From contig JAUIEJ010000001.1 of NCBI GenBank assembly GCA_030428885.1, positions 620,001 to 684,000 of the forward strand: 64,000 bases of DNA, read 5' to 3'. The stretch comes from Gemmatimonadota bacterium (GTDB lineage Bacteria > Gemmatimonadota > Gemmatimonadetes > Longimicrobiales > Gaopeijiaceae). Positions 17,332 through 24,680 of this stretch are shown here, in pieces. Position numbers and translations under genes: made by a program. How positions within the stretch are numbered: position 1 is the first letter of the stretch; each line of letters opens with the position of its first letter. The notes under the pieces are model-generated. The model was not told the DNA's origin. It made no database searches and saw nothing but the letters and a program-made list of their open reading frames with translations.

Positions 17332-18131
17332 GCCTCCAGGCCGTGCAGGTTCGTCGTTTCGTCGCGGGCCGCGGCGCCTCCGGGGGCCGCAGTTCGGGAC
17401 GGGTCGTGGCCGTGGGTTCGGGTCGCGGGGGGGCCGGCACGTCGCTGGTGGCCGGGCTCCTGGCCGCCCGTGCCGGGGTCGCCGGACGGCGGGTGCTGTT
17501 GGTGGACGCCGATCCCCTGGTGGGCACCCAACACCTGCTGTGGGGCGTCGCCGAGGGTCCGGGCCTGGCGGGCATGCGGGGTGGTGCGTTCGAGCCCGAG
17601 GACCTCACGGTCCCGGTGTCGGCGTCCCTCTCCCTGGCCACACTCAGCCCGGGGGGCGACGTCCCGCCCGAGGGCGAGACCCGCACGCTCCTCCGCCGGA
17701 TGGCCGCGCTGTTCTCCTCGTGGGACGCCGTCGTGGTCGACGCCGGGAGCCGCCGCTCCAGCCTCCGCACCTGCCGGGACCTGGGGGTGGGGGCGCTGCT
17801 GGTGGTGGGCCAGGTCGACCCCGTGGGCATCGCAACGACCCATGCCTTCCTCAAGGCCGCGGCACTCGACGCGCCGGGCCTCTTCACGTCGGTGCTCCTC
17901 AACCGCGCCGCCGCCCACGAGGCGGAGCGCGGGGCCGAGGTGCTCCGCGGGGGCGTCGAGCGGTTCCTCGACGTGCCCCTCCACATCTCCGGCTCCCTGC
18001 CCTTCGATGCGCGCCTCGCCGCGGCCATCGAGCAGGGAGCCACGCTTCCCGGCGTTCTCGCCGAGAGCCCTCTCCAGGGACTGGCGGACGCCGTCCTGAC
18101 GCAACTCCTCGCTACGGTGGCAGACCGATGA
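17328..18131 (+). CDS. flhG: FlhG/FleN-type MinD-like protein with degenerate P-loop
   Basis: MinD/ParA-family partner of FlhF. 267 residues from GTG 17328 inside the flhF stop. The fold is recognisable: strand VVAVGS, loop, VLLVDADPLVGTQHLLWG (D60-A61-D62) and a Walker-B-like WDAVVVDAGSR. The deviant Walker A, normally GKGGVGK(T/S), reads GRGGAGTS (32-39): the signature lysine is Arg33 and the P-loop lysine is Thr38. ATP binding or hydrolysis is therefore doubtful, although the gene is intact and in place between flhF and fliA. Confidence 0.87.
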   Translation: MSLQAVQVRRFVAGRGASGGRSSGRVVAVGSGRGGAGTSLVAGLLAARAGVAGRRVLLVDADPLVGTQHLLWGVAEGPGLAGMRGGAFEPEDLTVPVSASLSLATLSPGGDVPPEGETRTLLRRMAALFSSWDAVVVDAGSRRSSLRTCRDLGVGALLVVGQVDPVGIATTHAFLKAAALDAPGLFTSVLLNRAAAHEAERGAEVLRGGVERFLDVPLHISGSLPFDARLAAAIEQGATLPGVLAESPLQGLADAVLTQLLATVADR

Positions 18132-18883
18132 AGGATCAGACCGAGCTGTGGGAACGAATGCAGGCCGGGGACCCGGTGGCCCGGGACACCCTCCTGGAAT
18201 CCCACATGGGACTCGTTCGTCACGTGGCCCTCAAGCTGGCCCGCACCGCGGGCCCGGGGGTCGATGTCGACGACCTGGTGAGCGCGGGATCGGTGGGCCT
18301 GATTCAGGCCGTCGAATCCTATGAACCGGAACGTGGACACGCGTTCAGCACCTTCGCGGTCATGCGCATCCGGGGCTCGATTCTCGACGAGCTGAGACGC
18401 TGGGATCCGGCCCCGCGCTCCGTCCGGAAGAAGCAGCGCGCCCTGCAGAAGGCCGAGGCCTCGCTCCGCCAGGAGCTGCAGCGCGAGCCGACGCCGGTGG
18501 AGGTGGCTCGGGATCTCGAGCTCGACGTCCCCGACCTGCACCGGTGGAACGACGCCGTGGCCCGGACCCACGTGGTGTCCCTCCACGAGCCCCGGAACGA
18601 CGACGGCTCCGACGCGCGAATCGAGATCGTACCCGGTGAAACGGGCGATGAGATCGAGTCGCGCATCAACCACGGAGAGGAGGTGCAGATCCTCCAGGGG
18701 TGCATGGCCCGGTTGAAGGAGCGGGAGCGCCAGGTGCTGTCGCTCTACTACTTCGAGGGACTCCGCCTCGCCGGCATCGCCGAGATTCTCGGAGTCACCG
18801 AGTCCCGGGTGTCCCAGATCCGTCACGCGGCCATGGATACGCTGCGATCCATGCTGTCGCTCCACGGTGTGGAGGCCCCATGA
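18128..18883 (+). CDS. fliA: Flagellar sigma factor FliA (sigma-28)
   Basis: Alternative sigma factor for late flagellar genes, held back by FlgM until the hook is finished. 251 residues from ATG 18128, sharing ATGA with flhG. Region 2 (DLVSAGSVGLIQAVESYEPE, FSTFAVMRIRGSILDELRR), region 3 (a QREPTPVEVARDLEL-like helix) and region 4 (LKERERQVLSLYYFEGLRLA, then VTESRVSQIRHAA) are all present. Candidate target sites with TAAA and CCGATA boxes precede motA, fliC and flgM in this window. Confidence 0.96.
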   Translation: MKDQTELWERMQAGDPVARDTLLESHMGLVRHVALKLARTAGPGVDVDDLVSAGSVGLIQAVESYEPERGHAFSTFAVMRIRGSILDELRRWDPAPRSVRKKQRALQKAEASLRQELQREPTPVEVARDLELDVPDLHRWNDAVARTHVVSLHEPRNDDGSDARIEIVPGETGDEIESRINHGEEVQILQGCMARLKERERQVLSLYYFEGLRLAGIAEILGVTESRVSQIRHAAMDTLRSMLSLHGVEAP

Positions 18884-19644
18884 ACTCGGTCTTCCGTGTT
18901 CCCACCGCGCTTTTCGCGGGACTCCTGCTGGCCGGTCTCGCCGGGGTCCCCCTGGCCGGACAGGACGCCGACGCTGCCCGGAGCGCCGACCTGGTTCGGG
19001 CCGCCCTGGGCGGATCCGACGACGGTGAGGCGTGGGCCGCCCTGGAGAGCGAGGCCATGGCGGCGGCCGACGGTCCGTTCGTCCTCCGGGGCCTGCGGGC
19101 CCGGGACGGGGGACTGCTCCTGGAGCTCGGGGGGTACGGTCTGCCCACCCTCGAGCAGGTCATGAAGGCCGGGGCTCCCACCCGGGTGGTGGTGAGCCTG
19201 CCCGGCGCCCGCACGTCGCTGCCCCACGGGTACGCCCCGGAGCGGGTGTCGGGATTCGTCTCGGTGCGGGTCCGCCAGGCGCCCTTCGGCGTGGAGGTCG
19301 AGGCCGAACTGCCTCCGGGCACCGCGGCCGTGCTCGACGAAGACGGGGCGGGGGTGGCCATCCGACCCGTCACCCCCGCGGCCGAGGCCCGGGGGGCGCT
19401 GCCCACCGCCGCCTCCGTGCCCGCCCTGATGCAGTGGACCGCCCGCACCTGGCTCGACGGACTTCGGGCGGGCCGGCCCCTGGCGCTCTTCCCCCTCGCC
19501 GCCGTGGCCGCGCTGGCCCTCCTGGCCCTGACCTGGATGTGGGGTCGGCGCCGTCCCAGCGGCGCGGCCTGGCAGGCCACCTCCGACGCCCGGCGTCTCG
19601 CCGACCGTCTGGCCCCGTCGGTTCCGGTCGGGAGCGACCGGTGA
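18880..19644 (+). CDS. AMIN-like exported membrane protein in the flagellar cluster
   Basis: 254 residues, translationally coupled to fliA (ATGA). Signal peptide at residues 1-27 (cleavage near PLAGQ), then a helical region. Residues 68-163 form a beta-rich domain with the pattern of AMIN domains: TRVVVSLPGAR, FVSVRVRQAPFGVEV, and a final strand VAIRP. A membrane helix at 201-221 is followed by a basic cytoplasmic tail. AMIN domains bind peptidoglycan or envelope partners in amidases and secretins. It has no flagellar name I can assign; it ends the fliL operon just before the sigma-54 promoter. The domain call is by eye. Confidence 0.6.
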   Translation: MNSVFRVPTALFAGLLLAGLAGVPLAGQDADAARSADLVRAALGGSDDGEAWAALESEAMAAADGPFVLRGLRARDGGLLLELGGYGLPTLEQVMKAGAPTRVVVSLPGARTSLPHGYAPERVSGFVSVRVRQAPFGVEVEAELPPGTAAVLDEDGAGVAIRPVTPAAEARGALPTAASVPALMQWTARTWLDGLRAGRPLALFPLAAVAALALLALTWMWGRRRPSGAAWQATSDARRLADRLAPSVPVGSDR

Positions 19645-19781
19645 CGCCCCGGCGGGACGCGCCGGGTGGCCCGGCAGCCCCTGCCGGGTCTTCGGGCTCG
19701 CGGGGCCGCGGGCACGCTTCCGACGGTCCCGCCCGAGGCGTTTCGTGGCGTCATCCTGCGCCGTTCGCCGGGTTTCGGTCG

Positions 19782-19797
19782 TGGCACGGCGGTTGCC
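19782..19797 (+). promoter_or_regulatory. Sigma-54 promoter upstream of flgF
   Basis: TGGCACG-GCGG-TTGCC matches the sigma-54 consensus TGGCACG-N4-TTGC at every core position. The GG (19783-19784) and GC (19795-19796) doublets are 12 bases apart, as required for -24/-12. It sits in the 201-base gap 19645-19845, about 50 bases before flgF. Transcription should start near 19808. The activator gene is not in the window. Confidence 0.85.
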
Positions 19798-19845
19798 TGA
19801 CGACGGGTGCACGACCCTGCGCCCCGCATTCCGGGAGACCCTGAC

Positions 19846-20547
19846 ATGAGTGGAGGACCCGAAAGCCTGCGGGCGGCCGGCCAGGCGCTCAGCTACTGGC
19901 AGCGTCGAGCCGAGGTGGTGACCCACAACCTGGCCAACGCCGAGACGGCGGGATTCCGGGGTGCCCGGGTGTTCACCGAGATGATGGCCGACGGCGTGCC
20001 CCGGGTGGGCACCCGCACCGACGACCGGGCCGGCGCCCTGCGCCAGACCGGATCGCCCCTGGACCTGGCGGTCCGGGGCGAGGGGTGGTTCGTGGTCCGT
20101 TCCGACGAGGGCGAGCGCCTGGTTCGGACCGGCTCGTTCACCCTGGACCGCGACGGGAAGGTGGTGGACCCCCGGGGCCGGGAGCTCATGGCCGAGAACG
20201 GTCCCCTCATCCTCCCCGAGGGTCCCGTGGAAATCGACGCCCAGGGCCGGGTGCTGGTGGCGGGCGTGGACGTGGGCCGACTCCGCATGGAGATGGCCGA
20301 TCCCGCCGCCCTCCAGGCCGCACCGGGCCGCGATGGACGAGCGGAACTCCGCTCCACCGGGGCCGAGATCCCGCTGGAGGTCCGAGCCGTCCGCCAGGGA
20401 TACCTGGAGGACAGCAACGTCCAGCCCCTCGAATCGATGGTGGAGCTGGGCGTGGTCCAGCGCTCCTTCGACGCCGTCCAGAACAGCGTCCGCGTCCTGG
20501 ATGAGATCCTCGACACCGCCGTGAACCGAATCGGACGGGTCGGCTGA
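19846..20547 (+). CDS. flgF: Flagellar basal-body rod protein FlgF
   Basis: Proximal rod subunit. 233 residues from ATG 19846. An in-frame GTG at 19807 would lie at or before the sigma-54 transcription start, so it is rejected. N-terminal VVTHNLANAETAGFRG is the rod signature, then LAVRGEGWFVV, and C-terminal YLEDSNVQPLESMVELGVVQ with a final helix ending in the rod/hook D0 pattern. First gene of the flgF-csrA operon, followed by flgG. Confidence 0.9.
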   Translation: MSGGPESLRAAGQALSYWQRRAEVVTHNLANAETAGFRGARVFTEMMADGVPRVGTRTDDRAGALRQTGSPLDLAVRGEGWFVVRSDEGERLVRTGSFTLDRDGKVVDPRGRELMAENGPLILPEGPVEIDAQGRVLVAGVDVGRLRMEMADPAALQAAPGRDGRAELRSTGAEIPLEVRAVRQGYLEDSNVQPLESMVELGVVQRSFDAVQNSVRVLDEILDTAVNRIGRVG

Positions 20548-20582
20548 CGCCGCCCGCGCCCCGCTAGAACAGGACACCTTCC

Positions 20583-21371
20583 ATGGATCCGTCTCTCCGC
20601 ACCGCCGCCACCGGGATGATCGCCCAGCAGACCCGGGTCGAGGTCATCTCCAACAACCTGGCCAACGTCAACACGCCGGGGTTCAAGCGCTCCCGGGCCC
20701 ACTTCGAGGATCTGCTCTATCAGACCGTCCAGGGGCAGACGACCCTGGGCACGGGAGAGGCCGAGACGCTGCCGGCGGTCCAGATCGGCCGGGGCACGCG
20801 CCTCTCGGCCGTTCAGCGCATCGACCTCCAGGGCTCCCTGGAGATCACCGGGCGCCCCCTGGACCTGGGCATCGAGGGCGAGGGCTACTTCCAGGTCCGA
20901 CGGGCCGACGGGCAGCTCGCCTACACCCGGGACGGAAGCTTCAGCGTGTCCGATCAGGGCCAGATCGTCACCTCCAGCGGCTACGGACTGGTGCCCGACA
21001 TCACGATCCCCGAGGGCGCCACCGAGATCGGCGTGTCCCGCACGGGCATCGTGACGGCCCTGGTGTCCGGCTCCGAAGAGCCCGTGGAACTGGGTCGGAT
21101 CGAACTCGCCCGTTTCTCCAATCCGCCTGGACTGCTGGCCCTGGGGGAGAACCTCTTCTCCCAGACCCAGGCGTCGGGGGACCCCATTCTGGGCGTGCCC
21201 CAGGAGGACGGGGTCGGCCGGATCGTGCAGGGATCGCTGGAGGGGAGCAACGTCGAGGTCGTCCAGGAGATGGTGGAGATGATCGCGGCGCTCCGCGCCT
21301 ACGAGATCAACTCCAAGGCCGTGCAGACCAGCGAACAGATGGCCGACACCACCAACAGCATGGTCCGGTGA
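20583..21371 (+). CDS. flgG: Flagellar distal rod protein FlgG
   Basis: Distal rod subunit that crosses the peptidoglycan and P/L rings. 262 residues, the standard size. Starts MDPSLRTAATGMIAQQ, with VISNNLANVNTPGFKRSRAHFEDLLY, LGIEGEGYFQV, and the C-terminal SNVEVVQEMVEMIAALRAYE and final VQTSEQMADTTNSMV. 35 bases after flgF; overlaps the flgA start. Confidence 0.97.
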   Translation: MDPSLRTAATGMIAQQTRVEVISNNLANVNTPGFKRSRAHFEDLLYQTVQGQTTLGTGEAETLPAVQIGRGTRLSAVQRIDLQGSLEITGRPLDLGIEGEGYFQVRRADGQLAYTRDGSFSVSDQGQIVTSSGYGLVPDITIPEGATEIGVSRTGIVTALVSGSEEPVELGRIELARFSNPPGLLALGENLFSQTQASGDPILGVPQEDGVGRIVQGSLEGSNVEVVQEMVEMIAALRAYEINSKAVQTSEQMADTTNSMVR

Positions 21372-22087
21372 TGCGTTCCGCCGTTCTCGTCCTGATCCTG
21401 GCGGCGGCCCCGGTCGCCCCGGCGCAGGCCCAGCGAGCTCCGGCGCCGGCCGCCCTCGCCTCCCGAGACGTTCCCTCCGCCGAGGCGGCGCCCCTCTCCG
21501 AGTGGCTCACCGGGGAGATCGGGCGGCGGTGGGCCGTGGCCCCCGGGCGGATCGAACTGGACTGGGGCGACACCCCCGCCCGGATCCGCGCCCGAGCCGC
21601 CGACGGCGCCGAACTCACGGGGGGCACCACCGGTGCCTGGACCGTGTCGGTCCCGGCGCAGGGCGACGATGGGCCCCGCCGGGTCCTCGTCCAGGCCGGC
21701 CTTCGGACCCGCGTGCCTGCGGCTGCCCGGGAACTCTCCCGGGGCACCGAACTGACCTCCGATGACGTGGTGTGGCGCGAGGACGTTATCTGGGGTCCCC
21801 CCGGGGCGCCGGCCACCGACCCCGTGGGACTTCGCAGCCAGCGGCGCATCTCCACCGGCGAAGCGCTGGTGGAGCCCGCCGTGGCTCCCGGCCCGTGGGT
21901 CGAGTCCCGGGATCCCGTGGAGGTCGTGTACGAGCGGGGTCCCGTCACCATCGCGCTCCGGGGCACCGCCCTGGCCGACGCCCGCCCGGGCGAGCGCGTT
22001 CACGTACGTCTCGAAGATGGGCGTCGAGTCCAGGGTCGGACCGTGGGTCCGGGCCGGGTCGCCCTCGATGCTGGAGGAGATCGATGA
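21371..22087 (+). CDS. flgA: Flagellar P-ring chaperone FlgA
   Basis: Periplasmic chaperone for P-ring (FlgI) assembly. 238 residues from ATG 21371 (a GTG one codon earlier is equally possible). Sec signal peptide ending in APAQAQ. The second half is the SAF/FlgA-like domain: VPAAARELSRGTELTSDDVV, RRISTGEALVEP and VHVRLEDGRRVQGRTVGPG near the end. Encoded directly before the ring genes flgH and flgI; ATGA overlap with flgH. Confidence 0.9.
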   Translation: MRSAVLVLILAAAPVAPAQAQRAPAPAALASRDVPSAEAAPLSEWLTGEIGRRWAVAPGRIELDWGDTPARIRARAADGAELTGGTTGAWTVSVPAQGDDGPRRVLVQAGLRTRVPAAARELSRGTELTSDDVVWREDVIWGPPGAPATDPVGLRSQRRISTGEALVEPAVAPGPWVESRDPVEVVYERGPVTIALRGTALADARPGERVHVRLEDGRRVQGRTVGPGRVALDAGGDR

Positions 22088-22761
22088 AGATGTTCGGCAT
22101 GGCGATGCGCGCCGCGGCCGTTCTCGCCCTGGTGGCGGGTCTTCCCGCCGTGGCGGCGGGTCAGGCCGATCCCCCGACCCAGACCGATCCGGCGGCGGCC
22201 GCGCCGCCGCCCGCCACCGCACGACCGGCTCCCGTGGTCCTGGGGGGTGCCGGCGCCTACGGCTGGCTCACCGACGCCCGCATGTACCGCGTGGGCGACG
22301 TCATCACGATCCTGGTGGACGAATACACCGCCGCTTCGGCCGATCGGTCGACGGTGGCCACCGAAGAGCGATCGAGTGAACTCGGTGGGCGGGCGCAGGT
22401 GGCCGGGGGCTCGAGTGGCTTCGGTCAGGACGCGCGCCTCGGCACCGGGGTCGCCGGCGACAGCTATCGCCGGGGGCGGGACACCCGCCAGGACCGCCTC
22501 CAGTCCGAGATCACGGCCCGGGTCGTCGAGGTGAACCCCGACGGCAGCCTCCGGCTCGAGGGACGCAAGAAGCTGGTCATCGACGAACACGAACAGGAAG
22601 TCGTGGTGACCGGCTGGATCCGCCCCAACGACGTCGCTCCCGGCAACACGATCGAGTCGTGGCGCCTGGCCGAGGCCGAGATCCTCTACTCCACCAACGG
22701 CGAACTCGGAAAGCCCAAGAAGAGCATCATCATGAAGCTCCTGGGCTTCATCTGGCCATGA
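22084..22761 (+). CDS. flgH: Flagellar L-ring protein FlgH, without lipobox
   Basis: Outer-membrane L-ring subunit. 225 residues from ATG 22084. Conserved YRVGDVITILVDE, the VVEVNPDGSLRLEGRKKLVI block, the VVVTGWIRPNDVAPGNTIES block and the ending SIIMKLLGFIWP identify it. The N-terminus has a normal signal peptide (cleavage near AVAAGQA), but there is no cysteine anywhere in the protein, so it cannot be the lipoprotein that FlgH is in enterobacteria. ATGA overlap with flgI. Confidence 0.94.
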   Translation: MKMFGMAMRAAAVLALVAGLPAVAAGQADPPTQTDPAAAAPPPATARPAPVVLGGAGAYGWLTDARMYRVGDVITILVDEYTAASADRSTVATEERSSELGGRAQVAGGSSGFGQDARLGTGVAGDSYRRGRDTRQDRLQSEITARVVEVNPDGSLRLEGRKKLVIDEHEQEVVVTGWIRPNDVAPGNTIESWRLAEAEILYSTNGELGKPKKSIIMKLLGFIWP

Positions 22762-23801
22762 CCCACTTCGTGCATCGCGGCGTCCTGTCGGCGTTTCTCC
22801 TCCTCGCCCTCGGCGCCGGCGGCCTTCAGGCCCAGTTGTCGACCCGCATCAAGGACCTCACCGTCATCGAGGGCGACGTCCCCGTACGGCTCGTGGGGTA
22901 CGGCCTCGTGGTGGGCCTCGACGGCACGGGCGACCGGGCCGTGGGGACCTCCCAGGGCGGCGGCGCCACCGTGCGGTCCGTGGCCAATCTGCTCCGCAAT
23001 CTGGGGGTCGACGTCCCGGAGAACGTGATCCGCACGCGCAATGCCGCCGCGGTGCTCGTCACCGCCGAGGTCTCGTCCTACCTGCGCCGGGGAAATCGTT
23101 TCGACGTCTCCGTGGCCTCGCTGGGGGACGCCACGTCGCTCCGGGGCGGTCAGCTCTGGGTCACGCCCCTGGTGGGCGAACTCCAGGGTCAGCCCATCGG
23201 AACGGCCCAGGGCTCCATCGTCCTGAGTCAGGGCAACCTCGACGGGGCCCGGGCCGTGGAGACCTCGGGCCGGCTCCCCTCGGGGGGCGTCGCCGTGGCC
23301 GACCTGGCGTCCCTGGGTCTTTCCAGCGTGGGCCGCCTCCTTCTGAACCGGCCCGACCTCACCACCGCCCAGCGCATCGCCGAAACCATCGTGGGATCGC
23401 TGGGCGACGGCAGTGCCCGCGTGGAAGACCCGGGCGCCGTGGCCGTGGTGTTGCCCACCGATCAGGATCCGGCCACCGTCCTCGCCGGCCTCGGCGAACT
23501 GGAAGTGACCCCCGACGTGGCGGCCCAGGTCGTCATCGATGCCCGGGACGGCACGGTGGCCGCCGGCGGCCCCCTCCTCGTGGGCCCCGGGGTCGTGAGC
23601 CACGGGTACCTCACCCTGACCGTGGGCGCCGAGGGGACCGACCCTCCGCCCCAGGGCGCGGTGCGGATGGATCCGGGCGTGCGTGTTCAGGATGTGGCGG
23701 AAGCTCTCCACGCCGTGGGGGCGACACCCGAGTCCATCGCCGCCGTGTTCGAGTCGCTGCATCAGGTCGGGGCGCTCCGAGCCCGGGTCGTGGTCCGATG
23801 A
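22758..23801 (+). CDS. flgI: Flagellar P-ring protein FlgI
   Basis: Forms the P ring in the peptidoglycan layer. 347 residues from ATG 22758 with a Sec signal peptide ending in LQAQ. Contains RIKDLTVIEGDVPVRLVGYG, LVVGLDGTGD, NVIRTRNAAAVLVTAEV, ASLGDATSLRGGQL and the C-terminal HAVGATPESIAAVFESLHQV. Overlaps flgJ by 4 bases. Confidence 0.97.
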   Translation: MTHFVHRGVLSAFLLLALGAGGLQAQLSTRIKDLTVIEGDVPVRLVGYGLVVGLDGTGDRAVGTSQGGGATVRSVANLLRNLGVDVPENVIRTRNAAAVLVTAEVSSYLRRGNRFDVSVASLGDATSLRGGQLWVTPLVGELQGQPIGTAQGSIVLSQGNLDGARAVETSGRLPSGGVAVADLASLGLSSVGRLLLNRPDLTTAQRIAETIVGSLGDGSARVEDPGAVAVVLPTDQDPATVLAGLGELEVTPDVAAQVVIDARDGTVAAGGPLLVGPGVVSHGYLTLTVGAEGTDPPPQGAVRMDPGVRVQDVAEALHAVGATPESIAAVFESLHQVGALRARVVVR

Positions 23802-24169
23802 AGGTCCCGGGCGCGGCGGGCGATCCGTTCCGGGCCGCGCTCCGGATGGCCGCCCGGCCCGAGGCCCGCATGTCCGAACCCGAGGGGGGAGTGCAGGCCC
23901 GGCGAACCGACGCCGCCGCCGGCGTCGACCCCCGGCTTCGGGAGGCCACGGTGGCCCTCGAGGGCGTCTTCGCCCGGGAACTGGTGCGGGCCCTCCGGGG
24001 CACGGTGCCCGACGGGGGCTCTCCCGACGCCCCGGGGGGAGAGCTGTACACCTCCCTGTTCGACGACCATCTCGCCGACGTCCTGGCAGGCGACGACGGA
24101 CTGGGGCTGTCGGCCGCCATGCTCAAGCAACTCGTAGGAGCCGTCGATCCTGAACCCGGAGGATCGTGA
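23798..24169 (+). CDS. flgJ: FlgJ-type rod-binding protein, no hydrolase domain
   Basis: 123 residues matching only the N-terminal rod-capping part of FlgJ: ALEGVFARELVRALRGTVP, then LYTSLFDDHLADVLA and GLGLSAAMLKQL. The C-terminal muramidase found in gamma-proteobacterial FlgJ is absent and no separate glycosidase or LytM gene is nearby. A peptidoglycan-cutting activity must come from elsewhere; the M15 domain in the FliK-type protein at 5150 is a candidate. Confidence 0.85.
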   Translation: MKVPGAAGDPFRAALRMAARPEARMSEPEGGVQARRTDAAAGVDPRLREATVALEGVFARELVRALRGTVPDGGSPDAPGGELYTSLFDDHLADVLAGDDGLGLSAAMLKQLVGAVDPEPGGS

Positions 24170-24678
24170 TGACATCCATGACGTCGACCTACGATGACCC
24201 GGGAGTGGACGTGGACCCCAACCGCCTCGCCGAGGCACTCGTGGAAGAGGAGCGGCTCCTGGTGGAGCTGACCTCCATCTTTCGGAGCCAGCGCGAGGCC
24301 CTGGTCCAGTCCGACCCCGAGGCCGTGGACGAATCGGTGTTCGCCGCCAGCCGCATCGCCGGGACCCTGACGGAAGCCCGGCGGCGGCGGCGCTTTCTCC
24401 TGGGGGCCGTGGCCGGTTGGGAAGACGCCGACCTGCGGGACCTGGACGACCTGCTGGGGGAGCGCATGAGCATGGACCTCATCCAGGCCCGGGGCGCGCT
24501 CCAGGCCACCGCCGCCGACCTGCGGCGGGAGGTCGAACTCAACCGGACGATTCTCCGACGCCTCATGCAGGACAACCGTGCGCACCTCGCCACCCTGTTG
24601 GGGGGCGGAGGCGCCGCTGGAGACGGTGCGGGCTACGCGGCCGCCGCGCCGCGCCGACTCCTCGATCGGGAGATCTGA
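24169..24678 (+). CDS. flgN: FlgN-like export chaperone
   Basis: 169 residues from ATG 24169; GGAGGA at 24158-24163 is well spaced for it, and a GTG one codon earlier is less likely. Nearly all helical, with LAEALVEEERLLVELTSIFR at the start and a long central coiled coil, as in FlgN, the chaperone of hook-filament junction proteins FlgK and FlgL. Placed immediately before flgK, 2 bases apart. The call is based on position, size and helix pattern because the family is weakly conserved. Confidence 0.78.
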   Translation: MTSMTSTYDDPGVDVDPNRLAEALVEEERLLVELTSIFRSQREALVQSDPEAVDESVFAASRIAGTLTEARRRRRFLLGAVAGWEDADLRDLDDLLGERMSMDLIQARGALQATAADLRREVELNRTILRRLMQDNRAHLATLLGGGGAAGDGAGYAAAAPRRLLDREI

Positions 24679-24680
24679 CT

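Noticed and set aside
19807-19845. GTG 19807 as the flgF start
   Set aside because: It lies at the expected start of transcription from the sigma-54 promoter, leaving no ribosome-binding site; ATG 19846 starts directly at the conserved flgF region.
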